From NCBI GenBank assembly GCA_025453595.1, contig JALOQB010000043.1, positions 1 to 32,279 on the forward strand: DNA of 32,279 nt. Direction: 5' to 3'. The DNA is from Polyangiaceae bacterium (lineage in GTDB: Bacteria > Myxococcota_A > Polyangia > Polyangiales > Polyangiaceae). Numbering within the stretch: the first letter of the stretch is position 1; each line of letters opens with the position of its first letter. Under the pieces are notes generated by a model, which saw only the letters and a list, made by a program, of their open reading frames with translations, was not told where the DNA came from and made no database searches. Shown here one piece after another: positions 24,353 to 31,932 of this stretch. The translations under genes and the position numbers were made by a program.

Positions 24353-25437
24353 GGGGCCGCGCGCTTGGCAGGAGGGCCCGCGTCGCCCAGCTCTTCTTCG
24401 AGCTGCTGGAGAAGCTGGCGCGCCTTGGCCGACAGCTTCTTCGGGATCTGGACCTGGACCACCGCGTGGAGCGCCCCTCGCCCGCGACCATCGACCCGGG
24501 GGACGCCCTTGTTCTTGAAGGTCAGCACCTCGCCGGGCTGGGACCCGGCAGGGACCTCGATGTCGAGGGTGGAGCCGTCGAGAAGCTGGAGCGGCACCCG
24601 GGCCCCCAGCGAGGCCTGGGCGTAGGACACGGGGAGGCGCGTGATCAGATCGCTCTGATCGCGCTCGTACTGGGGATCAGGCTCGAGCTCGACATCGACA
24701 TACAGGTCGCCAGGGGGCGTGTTGGCGGGGCCTGGCATGCCCTGGCCGGACACGCGAAGACGCTGCCCGCCGTCGATGCCCGCGGGGAAGGTGACCGTCA
24801 CCTTGCGGGTGCGCTCCTGTTCTCCGGAGCCCTTGCACCGCTCGCACGGGGTCTCGATGATCGTGCCCTGGCCCCGGCAACGGGGGCAGGTCTGGGTGAA
24901 CATCACGAAGCCGCGGGCGGTGGAGACCTGACCCGCGCCGCCGCAGAGAACGCAGGCCCGGCGCGAGGTCCCCTTGGCCGCGCCGGAGCCGTCGCAGGTC
25001 TCGCAGGGGGCCGGGGCTCGCACCGTGACCTCACGCTTGCAGCCGAGCACCGCATCGCGGAGCGAGAGGCGCTCCTGGACGCGGACATCGGCGCCTCGAC
25101 GCTGGGGCCCGCGCCCTCGCCCCCCCTGGGAGGAGCCGCCGAAGAACTCGGAGAAAAGATCCTGGAAGTGGGAGAAGATATCGCCCGGATCGCCGCCGCC
25201 ACCGCCGCCTTCGAGGCCCGCGTGGCCGAACTGATCGTAGCGAGCTCGCTTCTGGTCATCCGAGAGCACGCTGTAAGCCTCGTTGACCTCTTTAAATTTG
25301 GCCTCCGCGGTGGGGTCGTTCTGGTTGCGATCGGGGTGAAACTTCAGCGCCAGCTGGCGGTACGCCTTGCGTAGCTCGTCGCTGCTCGCGTTCCGCTGGA
25401 CCCCGAGGACCTCGTAATAATCTCGCTTGGTAGGCAT
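24349..25437 (-). CDS. dnaJ: DnaJ (Hsp40) co-chaperone, type I
   Basis: A 362-aa full-length class A J-protein. The J domain (5-70) carries HPD at 34-36, which stimulates DnaK ATPase. A Gly-rich/GF linker follows (76-110). The zinc-binding region has four CxxCxGxG modules: CETCDGSG (145), CVLCGGAG (162), CPRCRGQG (184) and CERCKGSG (198). The C-terminal substrate-binding domains follow ([36 protein letters not shown]). It lacks the long C-terminal dimer extension. ATG at 25437 is preferred to TTG at 25443. No dnaK or grpE is in the window. A promoter-like pair with a 9-nt G tract in its spacer lies upstream; the acyltransferase gene overlaps its stop. Confidence 0.95.
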   Translation of the reverse strand: MPTKRDYYEVLGVQRNASSDELRKAYRQLALKFHPDRNQNDPTAEAKFKEVNEAYSVLSDDQKRARYDQFGHAGLEGGGGGGDPGDIFSHFQDLFSEFFGGSSQGGRGRGPQRRGADVRVQERLSLRDAVLGCKREVTVRAPAPCETCDGSGAAKGTSRRACVLCGGAGQVSTARGFVMFTQTCPRCRGQGTIIETPCERCKGSGEQERTRKVTVTFPAGIDGGQRLRVSGQGMPGPANTPPGDLYVDVELEPDPQYERDQSDLITRLPVSYAQASLGARVPLQLLDGSTLDIEVPAGSQPGEVLTFKNKGVPRVDGRGRGALHAVVQVQIPKKLSAKARQLLQQLEEELGDAGPPAKRAAP

Positions 25438-25461
25438 CGTCAAAAAGCGCCGACAAGCGGC

Positions 25462-25489
25462 AAGCTAAGGCCCCCCCCCTTGCTGTCAA
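25462..25489 (-). promoter_or_regulatory. Probable dnaJ promoter with poly-G spacer
   Basis: TTGACA (25489-25484) and TAGCTT (25467-25462) are 16 bp apart on the minus strand, 25 nt before the dnaJ start. The spacer contains a run of nine G (25479-25471), a slippage-prone tract. No CIRCE-type heat-shock inverted repeat is present. Confidence 0.45.
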
Positions 25490-25493
25490 CCGC

Positions 25494-26707
25494 TCACTCG
25501 TCCGGATCTTGCTCGGTCTGGGCCGCCAGCACCGCCGACGGCAGGTTCTGGTCCCCCTGGAAGGCCTCGGCCGCGGCGCGGGCGGCGCGCTCTTGCTGGA
25601 GCGCCGTGCGGAGCGCCTCGATCTCTGCGAGGGCCGCGGGGAGCCGGGGATCTGGCGGAGTCGGCTGGGCGAGGCGGTGGAGCTGCTCGTGGGCCGCCTT
25701 GAGGTCTGCCTCGCGCTGGAGGGCCAGGGCCGTCACCCGCTGGAGCTGGGTGTGGGCCGCCCGCAGCTCGTGCTCGAGGTGGGCGATCTGCTCGTGGTTG
25801 CTCGGCGCCCCGAGGGGAGCGACGCCGCGGGCTTCGAGGGCCTGGAGCAGCTCGCGCACCATGGCGCCGCGGCGATCCACCTCGGCCCGGAGCGCCGCGA
25901 TCTCGCGGGCGCGCTCCTGGAGGGTGTGCTCGGCGGCGGACAGGTCGGCCACGTGCTCGGCCTGCTCTTCCTGGGCCTGCGCCACGGCCCGGCGAGCCTG
26001 GGTCTGCAGGGCGCTGAGCTGCTGCTGCTGCTGGGCAAGCAGGGCTTTTTGCTCGGCGATCTGCCGGAGCGCCCCGTCAAGCTGGGCCGCCTGCCGCTGC
26101 GCCCCGTCGAGCTGAGCGACCAGCTGCTGCTGCTGCCGCTGCGCCCCGTCGAGCTGGGCGACCAGCTGTTGCTGCTGCTGCTGCGCCTGGGCCAGCGCCT
26201 GCTCCCCCTCGGCGGCGCGCCGGAGCGCCTCGGCCTTCTCGGCCTCGAGGGCCTCGATCTGACGGCGTAGCGCGTCGACCTTGGCGGGATCGACCCCCCG
26301 GGGGGTTGCCTCGGCCTCGCGGAGCTTGCGGGAGAGAGCCTCTTCGCGCTGGGTGAGGCGGACGCGCTCGGCCTGGGCCTCGGCGAGGCTGCGGGTGCCC
26401 TGCTGGATGCGATCCTGGAGGGTGCGGTTCTCGCGCTGGAGCCGCTCGGCCAGCTCCTGGGCGCGCTGGAGCTGGCTGGAGAGCATCTCGCCGCGGCGGG
26501 CTTCCTCGGTGAGGCGCATCTCGAGCTGCCGCGGGAGGGCGCCGGCCTCGGAGAGGGCGCGCCCCAGCTCGGCGGTGCGGCGCTGCTCCTCGGCGAGGCG
26601 GTGCTCGGCCTGCTGGCGGGCCTCGGCGGCGCGCTGCAGCTCGGGGCTGGGGCCGGGGGGCGGGGCAGGCGGCGCGGGCGGCGCGGGCGGGGCGCTGGGA
26701 GCCGCCG
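25494..26707 (-). pseudogene. Coiled-coil C-terminal half of a frameshifted gene
   Basis: About 400 residues in the frame ending at 25494. A Pro/Ala linker (SAAPSAPPAPPAPPA) is followed by a long Gln/Glu/Arg/Ala/Leu coiled coil (ELQRAAEARQQAEHRLAEEQ onward), including two 14-residue QQQQLVAQLDGAQR units, and a short acidic end QTEQDPDE. The coiled coil runs nearly the whole length and has no start codon of its own before ATG at 26519, which lies well inside it. It therefore belongs to the methyltransferase-like half immediately upstream in a different frame; a single missing base near 26700-26713 would rejoin them. If the frameshift is real, the ATG at 26519 could still yield a 341-aa fragment. 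The coiled coil probably mediates self-association; the function is unknown. Confidence 0.7.
26094..26180 (-). repeat. 42-bp direct repeat in the coiled-coil region
   Basis: Two adjacent copies of a 42-bp unit encode QQQQLVAQLDGAQR; a third shortened copy (QAAQLDGALR) adjoins on the left. The unit is in frame, so copy changes lengthen the coiled coil by 14 residues. Confidence 0.65.
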
Positions 26708-27313
26708 ATCGCTGGCGACGGCGACGTAAGCGACGGGCTGGCGATCCTCGTCGTCGGTGAGGCTGGCGTCGACGGACACCTCGATCTCATCCGCGGAGAA
26801 ATCGACCAGCGCGAAGCCCTGGAAGGGGACCTGTCCCAGCATGGTAATGGCGGGGAACTGGCGCCGCACCACCTCGTAAAAATCATAATAATTCAGCGGA
26901 CCCCGCCCCTTGAGGGATTCGCCCTTGGCCCCGTCAACACGGGGGGTCGCGGCCAGCAGGACCGCGCCGGCCGCGCAGGCCTTGCGAGCCCGGGCCAGCA
27001 CCGCTTTGGGATCCGGGAAGAGGGAGAGATCCGGGATCAGACACACCTCGAAGGCCCCGTCCCGCAGACCTGCGTCGCCGCCGTCGCGGTACACCGAGAA
27101 GGAGAGCCCCTGGGAGGCCGTGGCCACCGCCTGGGCGACCCGGACGCTGTCCGGATCGTAGACATGCACCAGGCGAGCCCCCCGGGCGAGCGCCTCCTCG
27201 GCGAGCAAGGCGGTGGCATCCCCGAAGACGAGCACGCGGCGTCCTTCAAGGAAGCGCTCGGCATAAGGGATCAGGGCGAGCGGTGCGGGAACGGCGGGAG
27301 TGGGGTTCACCAT
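26708..27313 (-). pseudogene. Methyltransferase-like N-terminal half of a frameshifted gene
   Basis: About 202 residues from ATG at 27313. The pattern is a class I SAM-methyltransferase-like Rossmann fold: strand RRVLVFGDATALLAEEALA (motif I position, with GDA rather than GxGxG), LVHVYDPD (acidic end of strand 2), FEVCLIPDLSLFPDP (strand 4), then ACAAGAVLLAAT. An LNYYDFYEVVRRQFP segment and VPFQGFALVDFSADEIEV end the domain. Motif I is poor, so it may be a non-catalytic relative. The frame then leaves the expected Pro/Ala linker at about 26700-26713 and becomes Arg/Pro nonsense, while the linker and coiled coil continue in the -1 frame. This is either a sequencing error, a real inactivating mutation or recoding. 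It is divergent from the metallo-beta-lactamase gene, 130 bp away. Confidence 0.65.
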
Positions 27314-27443
27314 GGGGTTCACGGACCGTGTCGCGGCTGGCGACACCTGGCCCATACGCCGCTCTAGCGCGGCTTTGGCCCCGCTGGAACCCCCCGCCGA
27401 AGCGCGCCCCCAACCGGGCGCCCTCTTGCGGCATACTGGCCCC

Positions 27444-28292
27444 GTGGTGCACCGCCCTCGCCCTGTTGCCCCTGGGGTCGCGCTCTTCCCTGCGCAGACC
27501 CCCACGCTGCCCCCTGCCACGCACACCAACAGCTACGCCCTGGGCGATCGCGAGGTGCTCCTGATCGAGCCCGCGACCCCCCACCCGGACGAGCAGGACG
27601 CGTGGATCTCCTGGGCCGAGGGCCTCCGCGCCGAGGGGCGCCGCCTCGTCGCGCTCTTTGCCACCCACCACCACCACGACCACGTGGCCGGCGCGGACCT
27701 CCTCGCCCGGCGCCTCGCCTTGCCCCTCTGGGCTCACGAGGCCACCGCAGCCCGTATCTCCACCCCCGTCTCCAGGACGCTCCGGGATGGCGAGGAGATC
27801 CCCCTCGACGGAGCCCCTCCCCAGCGCTGGCGTGTCCTCCATACCCCCGGCCACGCCCCGGGCCACCTCTGCCTCTTCGAGCCCTCGCTCCGTTGCCTTG
27901 TCGTCGGCGACATGGTCGCCAGCGTCGGCACCATCCTCATCGCCCCGGGCGACGGTGACATGGCCGAGTACCTCCGCCAGCTCGAGCGCCTCGCCTCCCT
28001 CGACGCCTCCCTCGCCCTCCCCGCCCACGGCGACCCCATCGACGCCCCCTCGGCCCTCTTTCGCCATTACATCCGCCACCGGCTCTCCCGGGAGCTCAAG
28101 GTCCTCGACGCGCTCGGGGGCTCGATGCATGGAAGATCCATACAAGAGATCCTCCTGGAGGCCTACGCGGACACGCCGCCGGCGCTCCACGGGATCGCCG
28201 AGCTGAGCTTGCGCGCGCACCTGGAAAAACTCGAGAGCGAAGGGCGTGTACGGCAGGAGGCGGGTCGGTTCTCCTCGCAGGGGGGTCGCTAG
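27444..28292 (+). CDS. Metallo-beta-lactamase-fold hydrolase (LACTB2-like)
   Basis: A 282-aa protein. The metal-binding motif THHHHDH (74-80, HxHxDH) is followed by a third ligand region HTPGHAPGHLCLF, the bridging aspartate GDMVAS and the last histidine in LPAHGDP. The C-terminal ~60 residues (LRAHLEKLESEGRVRQ) look like a winged helix, as in LACTB2-type proteins, which cleave single-stranded RNA or thioesters. It is therefore a probable Zn-dependent hydrolase of unknown substrate. GTG at 27444 is chosen because the upstream in-frame sequence is Pro/Arg-rich and overlaps the divergent promoter region; a second GTG follows immediately. It heads the operon with the small protein, stator protein and M50 protease; the next gene starts 1 nt after its stop. 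Confidence 0.85.
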   Translation: MVHRPRPVAPGVALFPAQTPTLPPATHTNSYALGDREVLLIEPATPHPDEQDAWISWAEGLRAEGRRLVALFATHHHHDHVAGADLLARRLALPLWAHEATAARISTPVSRTLRDGEEIPLDGAPPQRWRVLHTPGHAPGHLCLFEPSLRCLVVGDMVASVGTILIAPGDGDMAEYLRQLERLASLDASLALPAHGDPIDAPSALFRHYIRHRLSRELKVLDALGGSMHGRSIQEILLEAYADTPPALHGIAELSLRAHLEKLESEGRVRQEAGRFSSQGGR

Positions 28293-28293
28293 C

Positions 28294-28503
28294 GTGGAAG
28301 CTCGGGCGATGGATGCGTTCTGCGCGGTGAGCCTGGTGCTCGGGGCCACCCCGGCCGAGATCGAGGAGGCCCTCGGCGCTCGCCCCGGCTGGCTGGATCG
28401 CTACCAGGGGGCCGCCGGCAGCCAGGGGCGGGCGGCGCAGCTTGCTCCCCGGCTGCTGGCGCTCCGGCTGGCGGCGGAGCGAGGGAGGCTGACGTGGGGC
28501 TGA
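28294..28503 (+). CDS. Small conserved-context protein, function unknown
   Basis: A 69-aa frame (GTG at 28294, or 64 aa from ATG at 28309) placed between the hydrolase stop (1-nt gap) and the stator gene, which it overlaps by 10 nt. It has two likely helices (AFCAVSLVLGATPAEIEEALG and LAPRLLALRLAAERGRL) joined by a GWLDRY turn. I do not recognise the family. Its tight packing in the operon and clean helical pattern support it being real. It could be a partner of the SctL/FliH-like protein, but this is only positional inference. Confidence 0.55.
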   Translation: MEARAMDAFCAVSLVLGATPAEIEEALGARPGWLDRYQGAAGSQGRAAQLAPRLLALRLAAERGRLTWG

Positions 28504-29117
28504 GGCCAGGTCGCGTGGTGGTGGGCGGGGGTGGTGTCGGGGTGCCGTCGGCGCCGGCGCGGGGTGCCCTGCGGAGGCGCAGCTGGGTCGAGGAGCAAGA
28601 AGAAACGCAGCGACGCTGCGCGGAGCTCCGGGCCGAGGCGGAGGCCACCCTGGAGCGGGCCCGCCGCGAGGCCGAGCGACTGAGGGACGAGGCCCGGGGC
28701 GAGGGGCAACAGCAGGCGGAGGCGGCGGTGGCGGCCCGGTGGACGGCGCTGAAGCAGGCCGAGGAGCGCTGGCTGGCCGAGCGAGAGGGCGATCTGCTGG
28801 CGGTGGCGCGGCTGCTGGCGGAGCGGCTGCTCCTGCGGGAGCTGGAGGTGCATCCGGAGGCCATCCTCGACCTGGCGCGCCAGGCGCTGGCGCCCTTGAG
28901 GCGCGCCCGCCAGCTTCAATTCCATGTGCATCCGCTCGACGCGGAGCCCCTGCGTCAGGGGCTCGCCGCGCTCGGGCTGACCGCTGATCGCATCGAGGTG
29001 AACCTTGACCAGACCGCCCCACGAGGCGCCGTCCGAATCCGCACCGAGCTCGGATCCGTCCGGGCCGAGCTCGCCCCCCAGCTCGACCGACTCCTCGCCG
29101 CCCTCCGCTCCGGCTGA
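28494..29117 (+). CDS. SctL/FliH-like stator protein (type III secretion/V-ATPase E family)
   Basis: A 207-aa protein with the layout of SctL (YscL/HrpE) and FliH. A charged coiled coil occupies residues 30-85 (AEATLERARREAERLRDEAR). A globular domain with LLAERLLLRELEVHPEAI follows at about 102-119. The hallmark end is RIEVNLDQTAPRGAVRIRTELG at ~163-184, then SVRAELAPQLDRLLAAL. In secretion systems and flagella this dimer links the hexameric ATPase (SctN/FliI) to the sorting platform. Neither the ATPase nor any other secretion gene is in this window, so it is orphaned here. GTG at 28494 is supported by GGGAGG a few bases upstream. The M50 protease gene starts inside its last 113 nt. Confidence 0.8.
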   Translation: MGLRPGRVVVGGGGVGVPSAPARGALRRRSWVEEQEETQRRCAELRAEAEATLERARREAERLRDEARGEGQQQAEAAVAARWTALKQAEERWLAEREGDLLAVARLLAERLLLRELEVHPEAILDLARQALAPLRRARQLQFHVHPLDAEPLRQGLAALGLTADRIEVNLDQTAPRGAVRIRTELGSVRAELAPQLDRLLAALRSG

Positions 29118-30045
29118 GGGGCGGCGCTGGGGGCTCTCGCTCCTGCTGTTCGCGGCCTCGGCCCTCAGCGTGCTCTACACCGGGGCGCGCTGGCAGCTGG
29201 CCGAGCTGTCGCCGGACGTGGAAATCCCGATGCAGCTGGCGCATCTGCCGCTGGGGTTCAGCTTTGCGGCCTCCCTCCTCGGGATCCTGCTGGCGCACGA
29301 GTTTGGGCACTATTTTGCGGCCCGGATCCGCCGTGTTCCGGCCTCGCCGCCCTACTTCCTGCCGATGCCCTTCTCGCCCTTCGGCACCTGGGGGGCCGTG
29401 ATCGCGATGCCGGCGCGGATCACCTCGCGGCGGGCCCTGCTCGAGATCGGCGCCGCGGGCCCCCTGGCGGGCCTGGTGGTGGCGATCCCCCTGCTGATCT
29501 ACGGGCTGCGCCTGTCGCCGGTGAAGCCCATGGTGCCGGGGTCGTTGCTCGAAGGACAGTGCCTGCTCTACCTGCTCCTCAAGCGCCTCGTGGTCGGTCC
29601 GATCCCGGAGGGGCACGACGTGTTCCTTCACCCGATCGCCTTCGCCGGCTGGGCTGGCCTCTTTGTCACCATGATCAACCTGCTGCCTCACGGTCAGCTG
29701 GACGGAGGCCACATCGCCTACGCGCTGCTGGGGCCGCGCCAGGATCGCGTGGGGCGCTGGGTGCGCTGGGCGACCCTGCCGGTCTTTCTTTACAACCTGC
29801 TCACGCAGCTGTGGGCCCTGCGGCGCAGCGGCTTTTCCGGGGATGCGCTGGCGACCGCGGCGTCCAACAGCACCTTCTGGCTGGTCTGGTTTGGCATCCT
29901 GACGCTGATGATGCGCCTGGGCGGCCCCGAGCACCCCCCCACGGACCCGGGGGAAGAGCTGGGCCCTGCCCGGACCGCCGTCGCGGTCCTGTGCCTGCTC
30001 CTCTTTCTCGCGCTCTTCATGCCCTCCCCGCTGGTGCTGAGCTGA
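29005..30045 (+). CDS. M50-family site-2-type intramembrane metalloprotease
   Basis: A 346-aa multi-pass membrane protein. The zinc motif HEFGH is at 98-102 in a hydrophobic helix, and the third ligand lies in NLLPHGQLDGGH (225-236, Asp233). This is the arrangement of S2P/RseP-like and plant EGY-like proteases, which cleave membrane proteins within the bilayer. The first ~38 residues are Pro/Ser/Thr-rich and disordered. About six to seven hydrophobic segments follow, starting WGLSLLLFAASALSVLYTG. No PDZ domain is present. TTG at 29005 has GAGGTG just upstream and is the best start that retains the first helix, though it overlaps the stator gene by 113 nt. In-frame GTG codons further in would cut that helix. 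It ends the plus-strand operon and converges on a lipoprotein gene. Confidence 0.88.
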   Translation: MTRPPHEAPSESAPSSDPSGPSSPPSSTDSSPPSAPAEGRRWGLSLLLFAASALSVLYTGARWQLAELSPDVEIPMQLAHLPLGFSFAASLLGILLAHEFGHYFAARIRRVPASPPYFLPMPFSPFGTWGAVIAMPARITSRRALLEIGAAGPLAGLVVAIPLLIYGLRLSPVKPMVPGSLLEGQCLLYLLLKRLVVGPIPEGHDVFLHPIAFAGWAGLFVTMINLLPHGQLDGGHIAYALLGPRQDRVGRWVRWATLPVFLYNLLTQLWALRRSGFSGDALATAASNSTFWLVWFGILTLMMRLGGPEHPPTDPGEELGPARTAVAVLCLLLFLALFMPSPLVLS

Positions 30046-30117
30046 CCAGCTCTCCTCCTGCGGCCCCGCGTCGTGGGGTCGCGGCCCCGGATCGTTCGTA
30101 CCGCCGGGGTCAATGCC

Positions 30118-31845
30118 TCACCGGGTCCATTTGCAGGTGCCGGCCCCGGGCTGCCCGGCCACGGTGAACTGGGCCTCCTGGAAGCGGATGTCGAGCAGCG
30201 TCGTCCGCGAGCTCTGGCCGCGGACCAGGAGGCTCAATTGCAGGCGCTTGCCGCTGCTCGCGTCTCCGCCGACGAAGGGGAGGTAACTTTGCTCGACGAG
30301 GGCCTGCCCCGGCCCGGTGGGCTGGTACCGGTGCGTCCGGAGCTCGTGGATACGGCCCCCGGTCACCCGGAAGGTGAGGCGCCACTCGAACCCGTCCGGA
30401 CGGCTCTGGCTCTGCTCGCATTCACCGCCGCGCCCCCCCGGCAGGGGCGACGTTTCGGGGAAGGCTCCCCCCTCGATGGTACCCCCCTGGTGGACAGCAT
30501 TTTTCGCGTAAAGCCAGACCACGGGCCCGGTCTCGCGGCGGGTCTCGATGACGAAGCCGGGCTCCGCGCTCAGCGGTCGTAGGTCCACCGGGCGGACGGC
30601 CACCAGACGCTCATCGGGGAACCTGCTCACCGGCTGCAGGGCCTCCCCTGGCCCTTCCGAGCGCACGACGGCGATCGTGGAGCCGTCCTGCACCAGCAGA
30701 TCCGGGGAGCCGTCCCCGGTGAAATCCAGGTCTTCCCGCTCCACCTTCGCCTGCCCGTCCAGCCGGGCCGTGCCCAGCTCCCCCACGATCACCCGCTCCG
30801 GCCGCCCATCCGCCTCGACATCGAGGAGCGTGAAGGCGCCATGGATGGTCTCCCGGGTGACGCGGCCTCGCTCCATCGACGAGGTGTAGGCGCGCACCAG
30901 CAGCTCGCGGCGGGCGCGGGCGTCCATCGACCCCGGCGCGAGGAAATCGCCCAGGCGTTCCTTCAGGAAGCCGCGGTGACGCTTCGGCCCTTGCAGCGCC
31001 CGTTGGGCGGGCTCCGCGCCCTCGGCGGCCTGGATCCCGAGGAGCGCGCCCGGATCCCCATCGAGCCGATCTCCGGCCCACGCCGCGCAGGCGAAGCGCT
31101 CCGCGACCGGACGAGCGGGGAGGATCGCGCAGTGCAGGACCGTCTCGCTGCCGTCGTGCAGCGAGACGAGGCGCGCGGGCGTCCCCACCAGCGCGATCAC
31201 CCCTCGACCCAGCCACGAGACCCCCTGGACCGGCTCCAGATCGGGGCGCCCCGGCCGCTCGTGCAGCACCCGACCTTCCCTCGTGGACCACACCAGCACA
31301 TGCCCGTCGCCCCCGGCCGCGGCCACCGCCTCTCCGTCCGGCGAGAGCGCCGCGGCGACCACCGGAAACCCCGGGGCCAGGGCGCGCTTCTGCCCGTCCC
31401 TCTCCACCGTGAGCAGCTGCGGCTCCGCGATCGCCAGGACCGGAGCCCCCCGGGCGCACAGGGCGGTCCGCTGCGCCACCGGGCCGCTCGCGGGGCACAG
31501 GGCCGAGACAAAGCGCTCGCGGGTCAGCGCGAACGTGGACGGATCCAGCCGCAGCGGGTCGGCGCCGTTCCGCTGGTGCAGCCGGAGGTACCCCTCCGGT
31601 GTCAGCTCCAGCGAGGTCCATGCAAAGCGCAGGTGCTCCGGGATGTTTTTCTGGACCGTGTAGACCTCCGCCGGAGCGCGCGGCAGGGGCGGGGGCAGCG
31701 CCGCAGGGGAGGCCGCGGGCGGCAGGGGGGCCGCGGAGGAGGTCGCCGGAGCAGGCCCCGCGGGGGCCTCGGCGGGGCGGGCGTTCGAGCAGGAGACCAG
31801 CGTACAGGCGAAGAGCGCGGCAAGGAGCAGGCGATCCCGGTTCAC
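30118..31845 (-). CDS. Large lipoprotein with propeller-like and FG-GAP-like segments
   Basis: A 575-aa protein starting at GTG 31845. A signal peptide (NRDRLLLAALFACTLVSC) has lipobox LVSC (Cys19). A Pro/Ala linker follows (20-57), then beta-rich repeats resembling WD40/quinoprotein blades (AAALSPDGEAVAAAGGDGHVLVW). An FG-GAP/VCBS-like calcium-binding-type loop is DFTGDGSPDLLVQDG. The C-terminal ~120 residues are beta-rich with cysteines and end in CKWTR. It is presumably anchored to the outer membrane or periplasm; the function is unknown. An alternative GTG at 31881 adds 12 residues before the signal peptide. It converges on the M50 gene across 72 bp that contain GC-rich imperfect repeats but no clear terminator. 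Confidence 0.75.
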   Translation of the reverse strand: MNRDRLLLAALFACTLVSCSNARPAEAPAGPAPATSSAAPLPPAASPAALPPPLPRAPAEVYTVQKNIPEHLRFAWTSLELTPEGYLRLHQRNGADPLRLDPSTFALTRERFVSALCPASGPVAQRTALCARGAPVLAIAEPQLLTVERDGQKRALAPGFPVVAAALSPDGEAVAAAGGDGHVLVWSTREGRVLHERPGRPDLEPVQGVSWLGRGVIALVGTPARLVSLHDGSETVLHCAILPARPVAERFACAAWAGDRLDGDPGALLGIQAAEGAEPAQRALQGPKRHRGFLKERLGDFLAPGSMDARARRELLVRAYTSSMERGRVTRETIHGAFTLLDVEADGRPERVIVGELGTARLDGQAKVEREDLDFTGDGSPDLLVQDGSTIAVVRSEGPGEALQPVSRFPDERLVAVRPVDLRPLSAEPGFVIETRRETGPVVWLYAKNAVHQGGTIEGGAFPETSPLPGGRGGECEQSQSRPDGFEWRLTFRVTGGRIHELRTHRYQPTGPGQALVEQSYLPFVGGDASSGKRLQLSLLVRGQSSRTTLLDIRFQEAQFTVAGQPGAGTCKWTR

Positions 31846-31932
31846 CGGACACACGATAAACGCCGCCTCCCGGGGCGTCACGGACCTCGGCTCGTGCAGG
31901 GCACGGCGCCCGGAAGATCCGGGAGCATCCGC

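Noticed and set aside
30046-30117. Terminator between the M50 protease and the convergent lipoprotein
   Set aside because: Only short GGCCCC/GGGGTC segments that can pair in several weak ways, with no T-tract on either strand.
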